Shown here piece after piece: positions 17,960 to 27,785 of a DNA stretch of 64,000 nt. Within the stretch, counting starts at the first letter, position 1. Every line of letters begins with the position of its first letter. The position numbers and the translations under genes were made by a program. The notes under the pieces are model-generated. The model saw nothing but the letters and a program-made list of their open reading frames with translations. It did no database searches and was not told the origin of the DNA. Source of the stretch: Arthrobacter sp. Bi26 (lineage in GTDB: Bacteria; Actinomycetota; Actinomycetes; Actinomycetales; Micrococcaceae); NCBI RefSeq assembly GCF_918697925.1, contig NZ_CAKKMF010000006.1:26240-90239 (forward strand), given 5' to 3'.

Positions 17960-19347
17960 TGGACGCCCTCAGGCCGGGCGCCGGACCCGGGAGCCGCGGT
18001 GCCGGACCCGGGGGCCGCGGCGCCGTCGAGGTCCCCGTTGCACAGCCGTTCCACCACGCGGGTGAGCATGTCCACGCCGGCGCAGGCGTCGCCGTCGTTC
18101 GTGTACTCACGTTCGTTGTGGGAGATGCCGTCCACGCTGGGAACGAACAGCATGACCGTCGGGACGACGTCCTTCATGTTGATGGAGTCGTGTCCGGCCA
18201 GCGTGAACACCTGGCGGTGGCTGAGGCCCAGTTCGGCTGCGCACTCGGCGGCCAGGGCCACACCGGCGGGCTGGTAGGGGTTGATGCCCCAGGCATGGGA
18301 CTCCGCGACTTCAATGCTGACGTTCGTCTCCGCCTCGATACTGGCGATGCCGGCGCGGAGCAGGGCCTTGGCTGAGGCCAGGATCTCCTCGTCGGCTGTC
18401 CGCAGGTCCATGACCAGTTCCACCCGGGACGGTACCACCACGGGCGAGTTCGGGTAGACGGTCAGCTGGCCCACGGAGGTGTGCAGCACGGCGCCGCTGA
18501 AGTGGTCCGCGATTTCGCGCAGGAGCACCACCAGTCGGGATGCACCCAACAGCGCGTCCCTGCGGTCGGCAATGACCGTTGAACCCGTGTGCGCCTGTTC
18601 GCCGTGGACGGTCACGCTGTATTTCGCGGCGGCCCAGCAGGCGTGGACCAGACCGATGGTGGTGCCGGAATCCTCCATCGAGCGGCCCTGTTCGATGTGG
18701 ATCTCTGCGTAGGCGGCGGCCGTGGGGCCCTCGCCGCTGCCGAGGTGCCCGATTTCGGAGAGGGCCTCGCTCACGCTGGTGCCGGCGGTGTCAGTGACGG
18801 CGAGCGCGACGTCGGCCGGGAGCTTTCCGGTGTAGACGGAGCTGCCCATCATGGACGGGGCGAAGCGGCAGCCTTCCTCGTTGAACCAGTCAACGACGGC
18901 GAGGTTGTATTTGGGCGCACCGGCCGCGCTGCCGCCGTCGGAGGGTGCGGAGGCTGACCGGTCCGCCAGCCGGCGGCCGGCGTGTAGGGCTGCGGCGACG
19001 CCGTAGGCGCCGTCGTACTTTCCGGCCGTCGGCTGGCTGTCCAGGTGCGATCCCACCAGCACGAAAGGCGCGCCGGGGTTCCATTCGATGAGTGCGAAGA
19101 GATTGCCGATCCTGTCCGTCTCGGTGCGGAATCCGTACTGCGAGGCGAGCGAGGTGAACCAGGCACGTGCCTGCGCGTCCGCCGCAGTGGCGGCCTGGCG
19201 GTCCACGCCGTGGCCGGGTGTTTCCCCGATGGCCGAGAGGCTGCGGAAGTCGCGGAGGAACGCCGCGGCCTCGTCAGATGTTTCCTGGCGGGTGCCGGCG
19301 GAGGGTCCGGCCAGCGTATGGGTGGGGCGTGTAGCTGCGGCAGTCAT
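17956..19347 (-). CDS. M20-family metallo-amidohydrolase (N-carbamoyl-amino acid hydrolase/allantoate type)
   Basis: The 463-residue protein has the M20 dizinc ligands in order: His in VGSHLDSQP, Asp in GKYDGAYG, Glu in NEEGCRF, His in EIHIEQG, and a C-terminal His in LAGHDSINM. The HIEQG motif points to the subgroup of N-carbamoyl-L-amino acid hydrolases, beta-ureidopropionases and allantoate amidohydrolases, about 410-460 residues long. It lies between the permease and the amidase with 4-base overlaps on both sides. Its role in the pathway is unclear; it may release the amino acid from an N-acyl or N-carbamoyl form. Confidence 0.83.
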   Translation of the reverse strand: MTAAATRPTHTLAGPSAGTRQETSDEAAAFLRDFRSLSAIGETPGHGVDRQAATAADAQARAWFTSLASQYGFRTETDRIGNLFALIEWNPGAPFVLVGSHLDSQPTAGKYDGAYGVAAALHAGRRLADRSASAPSDGGSAAGAPKYNLAVVDWFNEEGCRFAPSMMGSSVYTGKLPADVALAVTDTAGTSVSEALSEIGHLGSGEGPTAAAYAEIHIEQGRSMEDSGTTIGLVHACWAAAKYSVTVHGEQAHTGSTVIADRRDALLGASRLVVLLREIADHFSGAVLHTSVGQLTVYPNSPVVVPSRVELVMDLRTADEEILASAKALLRAGIASIEAETNVSIEVAESHAWGINPYQPAGVALAAECAAELGLSHRQVFTLAGHDSINMKDVVPTVMLFVPSVDGISHNEREYTNDGDACAGVDMLTRVVERLCNGDLDGAAAPGSGTAAPGSGARPEGVQ

Positions 19348-20867
19348 GGTGTGTGCTCCTCGTTGTTGAACCGCGTGGATGAATGCTGGGTGGATGAATG
19401 CTGGGTTGCTGGTACTTGTACCGGGATGGCGCCGGTGAGCGGATGGGTCGTGGCGAGCTCGTTGACGCGTTTCCGCACCGAATACCAGCCGGCAACCAGG
19501 GCCGGGATGATGATCGCCAGGGAAGCGACCGTGTAGGTTCCGATCGGGAAATCAAACAGCATCAGGACCAGCACCGCGGCCAGGAAGGCCAGCGTGAGGT
19601 AGGAGGTCCAGGGCGCACCGAAGAGCCGGAAGGCGGGCCGGGGCATGAGCCCCGCCTTGGACAGTTTGTACAGTTTGAGCTGGCACAAAATGATGGTGGC
19701 CCAGGTACAGAGGATGGCGAGGGCGGTGGCGTTGATGGTGATTTCGAAGGCCATCTTGGGAACAACGGCGTTCAGGCCCACGCCGAGCAGTGTGAACGCG
19801 GCGGTGAAGAGGATTCCGCCGTAGGGCACACCGCCGCGGCTCATGCGTTCCATGAACTTCGGCGCTGTCCCGGTCTGGGCCATGGAGCGGTAGATCCGCC
19901 CGGTGGAGTAGAGCCCGGCATTGAGGCTGGACAGGGCGGCGGTCAGGACCACGAAGTTCATCACGTCACCGGCGCCCGGCACCCCGATGCTGGCGAAAAA
20001 GGTCACGAAGGGTGACTCACCGGCCTTATAGGAGCTGTACGGAAGCAGCATCGCCAGCAGCGCCGTGGAACCGACATAGAAGATGGCGATCCGGAAGATG
20101 ACGGCATTGACCGCCTTCGGCATGATCTTCCGGGGGTCCTTGGTTTCGCCCGCGGCGACGCCGATCATGTCGATGCCTGCGTAGGCGAACACGATGCCCT
20201 GCACAATGACGATGGCAGGCAGGAGCCCGTTGGGCAGCAGGCCACCGTGGTCAGTGATCAGGGAGAGCCCGGGCTGGTGCCCCGCGACCGGGAAGTTGCC
20301 TGCGAGGAAGATGCCGCCCACCAGGAGGAACGCCACGAGGGCGCCCACCTTGATGACGGCGAACCAGAATTCCAGCTCGCCGAACAGCTTCACGGAGATG
20401 AGGTTGACGCCGGTGACCACGATCAGGGCTGCCAGCGCGAGGATCCATTGCGGCACGCTGCTGAACGCCGTCCAGTAGTTCAGGTAGACCGCGACGGCGG
20501 TGATGTCCACGATCGCCGTGAGCGCCCAGGACAGCGAGTAGACCCACCCGGAAATGTAGGCGGCCTTTTCGCCGTAGAACTCCCGAGCGTAGGAGACGAA
20601 CGAGCCCGACGACGGGCGGTGCAAGACCAGTTCGCCGAGGGCGCGAAGAATGAAGAACGCGAACACTCCGCAGATCGCGTACACAACAGGGAGTACGGGC
20701 CCGGCTGAGGCCAGGCGTCCGCCGGCACCCAGGAACAAGCCGGTACCGATTGCGCCTCCGATGCCGATCATCTGGACCTGGCGGTTGGAAAGGCCCTTCT
20801 TGTAGCCGGACTGTTCGTCGGGGCGGACGGCCGTTGTCCGCTCCTCGACTGGGTCAATGATGGTCAT
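19344..20867 (-). CDS. APC-family amino acid permease
   Basis: Start is set at ATG 20867, preceded by an AGGAGA site; longer in-frame extensions upstream look non-coding. The 507-residue protein has about twelve membrane segments and the amino-acid-transporter signature [24 protein letters not shown] in its first segment (about residues 30-53). It resembles GabP/AnsP/aromatic amino acid importers. It is the first gene of a four-gene overlapping operon with two amidohydrolases and an amino-acid monooxygenase, so it probably imports the substrate. Confidence 0.87.
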   Translation of the reverse strand: MTIIDPVEERTTAVRPDEQSGYKKGLSNRQVQMIGIGGAIGTGLFLGAGGRLASAGPVLPVVYAICGVFAFFILRALGELVLHRPSSGSFVSYAREFYGEKAAYISGWVYSLSWALTAIVDITAVAVYLNYWTAFSSVPQWILALAALIVVTGVNLISVKLFGELEFWFAVIKVGALVAFLLVGGIFLAGNFPVAGHQPGLSLITDHGGLLPNGLLPAIVIVQGIVFAYAGIDMIGVAAGETKDPRKIMPKAVNAVIFRIAIFYVGSTALLAMLLPYSSYKAGESPFVTFFASIGVPGAGDVMNFVVLTAALSSLNAGLYSTGRIYRSMAQTGTAPKFMERMSRGGVPYGGILFTAAFTLLGVGLNAVVPKMAFEITINATALAILCTWATIILCQLKLYKLSKAGLMPRPAFRLFGAPWTSYLTLAFLAAVLVLMLFDFPIGTYTVASLAIIIPALVAGWYSVRKRVNELATTHPLTGAIPVQVPATQHSSTQHSSTRFNNEEHTP

Positions 20868-20980
20868 GGAATCTCCTGGCCGGTGAAAGTCTGCTTGCCG
20901 CCACGATGCGGCTGACTTCGATCGTCCCAAGGCGCGGGGCCATTGCCCATGACGGCGGAAGACAGAAGAGCGGGCAAAAA

Positions 20981-20996
20981 ATGTACGAACATACAT
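20981..20996. promoter_or_regulatory. Candidate operator in the permease/PucR divergent region
   Basis: ATGTA (20981-20985) and TACAT (20992-20996) form a perfect inverted repeat with a 6-base spacer in an AT-rich patch. It lies between the divergent starts at 20867 and 21052, about 55 bases before the PucR start. A regulator site is inferred; no binding data. Confidence 0.4.
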
Positions 20997-21051
20997 CCCT
21001 GTGGTGGTCCGCTTCGGGGATGATAGGAGCGGCGAGTCTGGGAGGACTGAT

Positions 21052-22200
21052 ATGACCGAGGACGAACGATGGCGTGGTCTGATTGCCGCCGTCGGCACGC
21101 AGCTGCCCGAACTCGTGGAAAAGTTCCTGACCCGGATCCTTCCCGACCCGGCCTACGCAGACTCGGGTCTCACCCTTGAAGATCTGCGCCGCAGCAGCTT
21201 CCGTTCCTTCGCTGCCATGCTCGCGGCCCTCGGCGGGAAGGCCTCGGAAATTGACGCGCTAGCCGACATTGCCTCCGAACTTGGTGCCCGCAGAGCCCGG
21301 CAGGGAGTGCCTTTGGACAGCCTGGTGCGGGCTATCAGGCTGGATTTCTCGGTGCTGTGGGATGCCCTGGCCGCCCCTGCGCTCGGCGCAGACCCGGCGC
21401 TGCTGGTAGAGAAGGCAGAAGTCGTCTGGGCGACGGTGGACCGGTTCGCAGCCAGCGTCCAGGAACGGTACCTGAGGGAGCTGCAGGAAATTGAGGGCGC
21501 CGATGCCGATCTTCAACAGCAGTACCTGACGCAGCTGTTGGCGCCGGCCGAGCCGTCCCCAACGGATCTGTCACGGATAGCCGGCGCCCTGCGGATTAGC
21601 CCGCACGCAGTGTTCCTGGTGGCGGCCATCGACCGGAACGACGGTCTGCTGGTCCGGCGGCGGATCCGGGCGCGCCCACCCCGGGACGTTCCCGTGCTGA
21701 CCTATGACCAGGGCCACCACACCTTGGTCATCCGGCCCCGGACGGCATCTTCCGACGAAAAGTTGAGTTTCCAGGAGGCCGCATTGTTCGACGGCGTGGC
21801 CGTTGCAGTGGCACCGCACGCCGCCGGGATCGCAGGAGTGCGCACAGCCGTCAGCGCTGCCAGGGAAATCATGAAGGACCTGCCCATGGGCAGCAGGGGA
21901 GTGTTCACGTTGCGGGACCGCTGGTTGTCCATCACGGCCCACCGGCTCTCGCAAGTGGGCTGCAACCCTGAAAGCCTCATACTTTCGGCGCTTGGTCGGT
22001 GCAGCGAGGCGGAGCGGGAACGCCTCTTGGAAGCAGCACGGACGTTCCTGGAACTCGGCAGCCTCGTGGCAACGGCCGACCGGCTCGCCTGCCACCGGAA
22101 CACCGTTGTTAATCGGCTGGCGGCGTTCGAGGGCTACACCGGCCTGGACCTTCAAAAACCACGCGATAGCGCGCTGGCCCTGCTTGCCATCGGAGGCTAA
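21052..22200 (+). CDS. PucR-family transcriptional regulator
   Basis: ATG 21052 follows GGGAGGA and begins [11 protein letters not shown]; an upstream GTG frame adds 17 residues without family character. The 382-residue protein has an N-terminal helical sensor part (residues about 1-170) and the PucR C-terminal helix-turn-helix, seen as [23 protein letters not shown] then [16 protein letters not shown]. PucR-type regulators often control amino acid and purine catabolism. It is divergent from the permease operon and is its probable regulator. Confidence 0.85.
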   Translation: MTEDERWRGLIAAVGTQLPELVEKFLTRILPDPAYADSGLTLEDLRRSSFRSFAAMLAALGGKASEIDALADIASELGARRARQGVPLDSLVRAIRLDFSVLWDALAAPALGADPALLVEKAEVVWATVDRFAASVQERYLRELQEIEGADADLQQQYLTQLLAPAEPSPTDLSRIAGALRISPHAVFLVAAIDRNDGLLVRRRIRARPPRDVPVLTYDQGHHTLVIRPRTASSDEKLSFQEAALFDGVAVAVAPHAAGIAGVRTAVSAAREIMKDLPMGSRGVFTLRDRWLSITAHRLSQVGCNPESLILSALGRCSEAERERLLEAARTFLELGSLVATADRLACHRNTVVNRLAAFEGYTGLDLQKPRDSALALLAIGG

Positions 22201-22274
22201 GCAGCCTTGAACCGCAGCATGAGCGATGGGGGAGGCGTGCGCCAGGGCGCGTCCTTCGTTCACGAGCTCGGATC

Positions 22275-23192
22275 TCAAGGATAGGTCGGTATCGCGATGT
22301 ACTGGTTGATGTTCGTGGACTGGAAAGTCTCAAATGTCAGCCTATCTTGGCCGCCTTGCGGATCTCCGACCACGACGGTTTGGTTGGACGAATCCACGCC
22401 CAGCAATGCGTAGGAATGATCGGATACCAACTTGCCGTCGTCGTTGGAGGTCCCAAGCGTTATGAGGCCGTTCGTGAAATCCTGCTCGATTTGCGCGAAG
22501 CTTACTCCCGTCATGGGGCCGCCGGGATTGCGGTCGACGCCCTCCATGCCGGTGATCGCATAAAGGGCATTATGCACATCGTGATCCTCGGCGTTGCTGA
22601 GATCGGTGCCATCGATGCCGGCATAGCGGTTGCCGTTCGCGGCCGCCCACCCTTTCTCGATAATGGCGGCCCATGAAACGTTCTTGCCGTCGATATATTC
22701 GATGCCATTTTCAAAGGGTTTGCCGTGGCGATACGGAAGGTCACCATTAACCGTCACTGTCACCGGATTGGGCGCGCCGTCATACTTGCTGTGGAATGAA
22801 ATGGTGTAGGTGCCGTCAGCATTATCGTGAACCATGTTCAAAACGGTCTCCGGCGAGCGCGCTGCCACTGTCATCAAGGCTGCCAGGAAATAGCAATCGC
22901 CGGCATCACCCTGCTTGATATTGTCCAGGTCTTCGGAGATGTCAGGTTGGCCGGCACTATCAAGCGCGAACAACACCCGGTTCGGGACTTTTTGGAACGT
23001 TGCGCGCCCAGTCGCGGCAGGATTACTCACTGGTCGGCCGGATTGTCCCGGAATCGGCGCAGGGCCGGAAAACGGCGCAACTGTCGACCGGGAAATAGAA
23101 ACAAACGCAATTCCAAAAATTACCACCACTGCAATCAGTGAAGAAATGATAAGTGCGCGAAATTTGGCCGGCCTGGATACTGCACGTTGCAT
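22275..23192 (-). CDS. Membrane-anchored or secreted C2 (calpain-like) cysteine protease
   Basis: The 305-residue protein has one N-terminal hydrophobic segment (about residues 12-31) that could anchor it outside the membrane, then a proline-rich linker to residue 60. The catalytic core contains GDAGDCYFLAAL with Cys100, DHSYALLGVD with His259, and VVGDPQGG, where calpains usually have an Asn and here Asp277 stands. No calcium-binding or other regulatory domains are present. Codon third positions are visibly less GC-biased than in its neighbours, suggesting horizontal acquisition. It stands alone. Confidence 0.8.
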   Translation of the reverse strand: MQRAVSRPAKFRALIISSLIAVVVIFGIAFVSISRSTVAPFSGPAPIPGQSGRPVSNPAATGRATFQKVPNRVLFALDSAGQPDISEDLDNIKQGDAGDCYFLAALMTVAARSPETVLNMVHDNADGTYTISFHSKYDGAPNPVTVTVNGDLPYRHGKPFENGIEYIDGKNVSWAAIIEKGWAAANGNRYAGIDGTDLSNAEDHDVHNALYAITGMEGVDRNPGGPMTGVSFAQIEQDFTNGLITLGTSNDDGKLVSDHSYALLGVDSSNQTVVVGDPQGGQDRLTFETFQSTNINQYIAIPTYP

Positions 23193-23441
23193 GCTGCGTG
23201 CCCTCCCGTTCTGCGGGCTCCTGCCCGACGGCGGACTCGCTGCGGCAGGGGTCCAACGGCACCCCCGCCGTCGGACACTTCTCAGTTGCTTAATTCACCA
23301 CCTGACCAACAGCTTGCCCCAGGCAACCAGAGTCATGAAAGGGCCGGCAAACGATTCACAGGCAAGTCCATCGAAGTCACTGCTGTGTCGCGGCATTCCT
23401 TGGCGCTACACGGAATTGCATGGCCGTCTTCCGCCCGGGAG

Positions 23442-24173
23442 CTAGCCCTCCGACTGGACCGGGAGGCCGGCGTGTGCCGGGGTTGGCAGGGGCAGCTTGA
23501 GTTTCGAGGTCGCGATGGCGCTGTCCATGACGACGCGGGTCAGGACACCAAGGTCAAATTGGCCCTTTGCCATCGCGAACAGGTTCTGGACGGCAAGGCC
23601 ATAGGCCACCGGCCACTGCTCCGGCCGGGGCGCAGCCTGCCGGACGGGTGCCTGCAGGGGTTCCCACATGGCCAGATAGCTCCGAGGCGTGCCACCGGCA
23701 TTGGTTCCCGGAGCGAAGCGCGGCAGGCCGAACTCCGCTCCGCCAAGGGTGCTCGCGCTGTGGTGGAAGAGCTCGTTGAGGTCCGGCACCTGGGCGCCGT
23801 GCTGCTGGGCTGCCCCAGCCACCAGACTCCAGACGGAGTGCGTGGACTCCGCGAGCGGACGGTTGATGGCATCGCCAACGAAGTATTCATCGCCGTTGGC
23901 GCCACCGACTGTCAGCAGTGACAACCCCCGGTACTGTGCCGCGCCCGAGTTGAGCCCTTCCAGTGCTGCGATCTGGCACGCCCGGCCGGCCAGCGCACCC
24001 AGGGCGGTCGCCAAAGACTCGACATGGACGCCACGCTCATCGCGCATTGCTCCGAGCAGCCGTTCCAGGACGATCCGGCCCGCCAGTTGCGCTCCCGGAA
24101 GGGGATCGAATGCCGGGGATGGCGCTGCCGCATCGCGGGGCAGGCCGTTCTTGCGGTTGGACTTACCGAACAT
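23442..24173 (-). CDS. Conserved-looking hypothetical protein
   Basis: Start is set at ATG 24173 (MFGKSNRKNG), preceded by GGGGGAC; upstream in-frame codons run through low-complexity sequence. The 243-residue product has no signal peptide or membrane segment. It holds coherent alpha/beta-like stretches (LLTVGGANGDEYFVGDAINRP, about residues 77-97) and a Pro-rich C-terminus. Codon usage looks genuine. I do not recognise the family. Confidence 0.6.
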   Translation of the reverse strand: MFGKSNRKNGLPRDAAAPSPAFDPLPGAQLAGRIVLERLLGAMRDERGVHVESLATALGALAGRACQIAALEGLNSGAAQYRGLSLLTVGGANGDEYFVGDAINRPLAESTHSVWSLVAGAAQQHGAQVPDLNELFHHSASTLGGAEFGLPRFAPGTNAGGTPRSYLAMWEPLQAPVRQAAPRPEQWPVAYGLAVQNLFAMAKGQFDLGVLTRVVMDSAIATSKLKLPLPTPAHAGLPVQSEG

Positions 24174-24766
24174 GTTGTCCCCCAAAGTGAAGTCGTGCCG
24201 GACAGTTTGTAGTTGACGCCCGGCAAAGAACCGTGAATCGGGACAGCATATGCGCTCTGGAGGAGATCTCCTAGGCCCTGCGCACATCGCCCGCCAACGG
24301 TGCCGGTTGGGCCGGATCACCTCAAGCGCCTGCTGCAGCGGGGGAGCGCGGTCTGCCGGCGAGGACGGAAGGGGGCCGGCGTCGGCGGCTTTTTTGTGGA
24401 TGACCTCATGCCGCGTTGAGGCAGCGGGGTGCCGGGGCATTGCTGGGGACCATGGACAGCGGCCGCGGGCGGGCCGGGCGGTGTACTTGTCAATGCAGGC
24501 GCTCCATCTCTTGTTCAGTGGTCTGGTTTGGTCTGTGCTGTGGTTCCCCGCCGTCGTAAATGTTGGTATCTACATCAAGGGATTCGCCGGTCCCGTACTC
24601 GTGGCACTGTTCTGCATCGCAGGTTCTGCTCTGCGACTTCTACGCCCAAGGTCCCTGAGCAGCGCATAGTCCCCGCTGTGCACCACGCGACGCTAGGCCG
24701 TTGATAAGCAACTGCAAGTGTGCTTGTTTAGCAAGTAGCGCAGATCCAGAAGGGGTGTCACTCGAC
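24174..24766. other. Intergenic region without a convincing gene
   Basis: Between the hypothetical gene (-) and the reductase (+) I see no gene. One plus-strand frame (24250-24669) has a hydrophobic end but a Cys/Arg-rich start and no ribosome site. No clear terminator or operator was found. Confidence 0.4.
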
Positions 24767-25399
24767 ATGAGATTGACGACGACGACCAACGTCTCGGTGG
24801 ACGGCGTGATGCAGGGGTTGGGCGGACCTGACGAAGACCGCAGCGGGGGCTTCAACCGCGGGGGATGGGCCATACCTCTTCTCGATTCCGAAACCGGGGA
24901 CTATCTCAACCAGGTCTACGGCGGTGCGGCCGCGTTCCTCTTCGGCCGCCGGACGTACGAGATCTTCGCCGGCTACTGGGGAACGATGATCGATCCGACC
25001 ACGAACCCGATCGCCGCCGCACTGAACAGCCGGCCCAAGTACGTGGTATCGACCAGCCTCACCGACCCTCAGTGGGCGGGCACGAGTGTCCTGAGCGGCG
25101 ACGTCGCCGCGGCCGTCCGTGATCTGAAGGCGCAGCAAGACGGCGAACTGCTGGTGCCCGGCAGCGGTGCCCTCGTCCGATGGCTGCTCGCCAACGACCT
25201 GGTCGACCAGCTCGACCTGCTCACCTACCCCGTCGTCGTCGGCCAGGGCACACGGCTGTTCCCCGATTCCGGCCCCGACATCGCGCTCGAACTGGTCAAC
25301 ACGCGGACCACTTCCCGCGGCATAACCATCCAGACCTATCGGCCTCTCGGGCGTCCGGAGTACGCAACGTCCACTGTGGACCCCGAACACGTGTTCTAG
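24767..25399 (+). CDS. RibD C-terminal domain/dihydrofolate-reductase-like protein
   Basis: ATG 24767 begins the family N-terminus MRLTTTTNVSVDGVMQG; 22 upstream in-frame residues look unrelated. The 210-residue protein follows the RibD_C pattern: an early Ser-Val-Asp-Gly motif, FGRRTYEIFAGYW near residue 67, LLVPGSGALVRWLL near 127, and LTYPVVVGQGTRLF near 154. Such proteins bind NADPH and reduce an unknown small molecule. The gene stands alone. Confidence 0.82.
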   Translation: MRLTTTTNVSVDGVMQGLGGPDEDRSGGFNRGGWAIPLLDSETGDYLNQVYGGAAAFLFGRRTYEIFAGYWGTMIDPTTNPIAAALNSRPKYVVSTSLTDPQWAGTSVLSGDVAAAVRDLKAQQDGELLVPGSGALVRWLLANDLVDQLDLLTYPVVVGQGTRLFPDSGPDIALELVNTRTTSRGITIQTYRPLGRPEYATSTVDPEHVF

Positions 25400-26127
25400 C
25401 TGCGCCAACCCGACATCGCGGTGACCCGGAAGCTCAGGGTGTCGTCATTGGCGAGGCAGGCCTTGAGCATGGCTAGCCGTTGGTCCTTCTCAGTACTGGC
25501 ACGTTCTTGCATTGGCCGTGCCCGGCGCTCAAGAACCGCATCACCGATCGCGGGACTCCAGGAAACTTTGAGGGGAGCGGATGGGCCTTCCTATGGCGGG
25601 GCGTGATTGTGATGGCAGGAAGGACTAACCAGCGCTCGGAGCCGCTGGCGCGAGAGTAAAATGTTCCTTCAGATTTTGTTCGTTCAATTTTTGGTCGCGT
25701 TTGTAACCCTCGAACGATCGATCGCAAAGACATCGTTGTCGTGGAGCCATCTCTCACATTTCGGCTTCAAGCGACGTGATACTGGGTGGCAATGGGCGGA
25801 GGAGGAGTGATCGTGCATCGGATACAACAATCACTGTTCTACTTGACATAATGTTGATTATCGGCGTTGTATAATCAGTCGATAGGGGCTGAATTTCTAC
25901 CTAAACTAGTTGGTGGCAATCACCATGCAGCAGCGACGCTGACCTGGTTACCAACGCGAGCTTAGATCGGAGCCGCTGACAGAGATCTGGGCGCGTATGG
26001 CCGCCTGCTTCTGGATGGACTGCTCCGACACTGCAGAATTCGCCAAGTTTCCGCTCGTGCATCGGACGAATATGTCCGACACTAAGAGGCGCGCCTGCTC
26101 GTCTCCACCTGACTGCCTGCGCATGAT
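25400..26127. other. Long AT-richer intergenic region
   Basis: About 730 bases contain no convincing gene. The middle (roughly 25630-25920) is clearly AT-richer than the surroundings. It holds an inverted repeat with a TATAAT box, listed separately. This could be a remnant promoter region of deleted or foreign DNA. Confidence 0.5.
25843..25877 (+). promoter_or_regulatory. Promoter-like site with TGATTAT inverted repeat
   Basis: TTGACA (25843-25848) and TATAAT (25870-25875) are perfect consensus boxes but 21 bases apart, longer than ideal. TGATTAT (25855-25861) and ATAATCA (25871-25877) form a perfect 7-bp inverted repeat overlapping the -10 box, as expected for a repressor site. No gene follows until 26128. 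Confidence 0.4.
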
Positions 26128-26850
26128 ATGGGTATGACCGAAAAATCCCTGCGCGTGCTTTACTCGATCGGCCTGGGCATCATCCTTGTGCTCTTCGTTG
26201 GCCTCGGCATCGCCACCTTCTATCCGGCCCCTGAACTGCTATCGCTGGCTAGTCTCGACGCGGCGGCCAGGCAGTCAGCCATCGACGCCCACCAGTCCGC
26301 GATGCGCGACTACAACCGCAACGTCACCATTGCGGCGCTCGTCTCGGCTCTCGTGATCCTGGGGGCCAGTATCTGGACCGAATCGAGGAAGCCACTGTTC
26401 GCCGGCGGGTTCCTTATCGGCGGCCTGCTGACGCTCGTCTACGGCCTCATGCGTGGCCTGACGTCCGGAGTGACGGCAGTTGCGTTCTTCTCCGTCGCCG
26501 TCGGCCTCTTCGTGGTCGTATATCTCGGACACCAGAGGTTCTTCTCCGCCCGGGCCGTTGAGGCCCGGGCAAAGGCGCGGGCGGAGAATGCGCAGGCCGC
26601 CTACGCTCGGATGCCCATGCAGCCGCCGTACGTCCCGGTACATCAGCCCCAGGGGCCGGCTCCGTCCCCGTACGCCCAGGGCCAGACCTACCAGCCGACG
26701 CAAGCCCAGCCGGGTCAGCAGCAGGGCCAGCCCTACCAGCCCCAGCAGGGTCAGTATCCGCAGCAGGGTCAGTACCCGCCCCAGGAGCAGCCAATGCAGC
26801 AGCCGTACCCGCCGTACCCGCCATCGCCGGGAGATCCCGGACGGCGTTAA
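26128..26850 (+). CDS. Membrane protein with Pro/Gln/Tyr-rich tail
   Basis: The 240-residue product has four hydrophobic segments in the first 135 residues (about 8-30, 67-83, 90-107, 113-132). A basic stretch RAVEARAKARAENA follows, then a low-complexity tail of about 80 residues built from repeated QGQYPQ-like units. The tail is likely disordered. Such tails occur on actinobacterial envelope proteins, but no function can be assigned. In-frame ATGs at 26128 and 26134 are both possible. Confidence 0.65.
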   Translation: MGMTEKSLRVLYSIGLGIILVLFVGLGIATFYPAPELLSLASLDAAARQSAIDAHQSAMRDYNRNVTIAALVSALVILGASIWTESRKPLFAGGFLIGGLLTLVYGLMRGLTSGVTAVAFFSVAVGLFVVVYLGHQRFFSARAVEARAKARAENAQAAYARMPMQPPYVPVHQPQGPAPSPYAQGQTYQPTQAQPGQQQGQPYQPQQGQYPQQGQYPPQEQPMQQPYPPYPPSPGDPGRR

Positions 26851-26998
26851 CGCTCACCATTTACAGAGGCCCGTCGACCCCCATGGTCGCCGGGCCTCTA
26901 CCGTTCCCTGCTGCTTCTTGACTGTGCGCTTGCTGCTCCCCCGGTTGAGCGCGCTTCCCCAGTAGGCTGAATCCCACAAGTGTGGACAGGAGGCTGAT

Positions 26999-27067
26999 GT
27001 GGCAGAGACGACGATGGCAGAGACGACGATGGCAGAGACGACGATGGCCGAGACGACGATGGCCGAG
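26999..27067 (+). repeat. 15-bp in-frame tandem repeat with repeated start codons
   Basis: Four copies of a 15-base unit (GTG/ATGGCAGAGACGACG, the fourth with GCC for GCA) run from 26999 to 27058, and a fifth begins as ATGGCCGAG. Each unit encodes MAETT and offers its own start codon in the same frame. Confidence 0.85.
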
Positions 27068-27715
27068 GTGATGGCCGAGCTGGCCGGGCTCGAGGACCCG
27101 AGGGCGCGGGAGGTGAACGAGAAACACGGCGACGATCACGGTGTGAACCTCAGCAAACTGCGCGCGCTCGCGAAGCGGCTGAAGACGCAGCAGGAACTCG
27201 CCCGCCAGCTTTGGGAGACGGGTGACGCCGCGGCGAGACTGCTGGCGATCCTGATCTGCCGCCCGAAGGCGTTCGAGCGTGACGAGTTGGACGTCATGTT
27301 GCGCGAGGCGCGCACCCCCAAGGTGCACGACTGGCTCGTGAACTACGTGGTGAAGAAGAACCCGCACGCCGAAGAACTGCGCTTGGCCTGGTCCGCCGAT
27401 CCGGACCCAGTGGTCGCGAGTGCCGGCTGGGCGCTGACCACGGAGCGGGTGGCGAAGAATCCCGAGGACCTCGACCTCGCAGGACTGCTCGACGTCATCG
27501 AGACGGAGATGAAAAACGCCCCGGATCGCCTGCAGTGGGCGATGAACCACTGCCTGGCTCAGATCGGGATCGAGCACGCCGAGCACCGGGCCCGTGCACT
27601 CGACATCGGTGAGCGCCTAGAGGTGCTCAAGGACTACCCGACTCCCCCGAACTGCACGTCTCCGTTCGCGCCTATCTGGATCACCGAGGTGGTTCGCCGA
27701 CAGCACGACAAGTAG
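26999..27715 (+). CDS. DNA alkylation repair (AlkD-like HEAT-repeat) protein with repeated N-terminus
   Basis: The 238-residue product begins with four MAETT pentapeptides and a fifth partial MAE; the conserved part starts near residue 21 with MAEVMAELAGLEDPRA. The body is all helical with features of the DNA_alkylation (AlkD/AlkC) family: short helix pairs such as DAAARLLAILICRP, HDWLVNYVVKKNP and ASAGWALTTERVA. AlkD excises alkylated bases without flipping them, but this small subgroup is poorly characterised. GTG 26999 is the first possible start; each downstream repeat ATG could also serve. Confidence 0.7.
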   Translation: MAETTMAETTMAETTMAETTMAEVMAELAGLEDPRAREVNEKHGDDHGVNLSKLRALAKRLKTQQELARQLWETGDAAARLLAILICRPKAFERDELDVMLREARTPKVHDWLVNYVVKKNPHAEELRLAWSADPDPVVASAGWALTTERVAKNPEDLDLAGLLDVIETEMKNAPDRLQWAMNHCLAQIGIEHAEHRARALDIGERLEVLKDYPTPPNCTSPFAPIWITEVVRRQHDK

Positions 27716-27785
27716 CACGGTTCGCGCACTGCTACTCCCCAGGACGCGGCGCCCGATACGAACCGGCTGCGAGGGGCCTCGCCGC

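Noticed and set aside
15479..18277. A 932-codon open frame on the plus strand
   Set aside because: It lies opposite the monooxygenase, amidase and M20 genes, which have clear motifs. Its translation is rich in Gly, Arg, Val and Asp without domains, as expected for the antisense of high-GC genes.
24250..24669. A 139-codon plus-strand frame with a hydrophobic end
   Set aside because: No ribosome site, Cys/Arg-rich start and no family resemblance.
25843..25875. TTGACA/TATAAT as a standard sigma-70 promoter
   Set aside because: The boxes are perfect but 21 bases apart rather than about 17, and no gene follows closely; kept only as a candidate.
26700..26830. Repeats in the Pro/Gln-rich coding tail as a CRISPR-like array
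   Set aside because: The repeats are short, in frame and degenerate, and encode a low-complexity tail without spacers.
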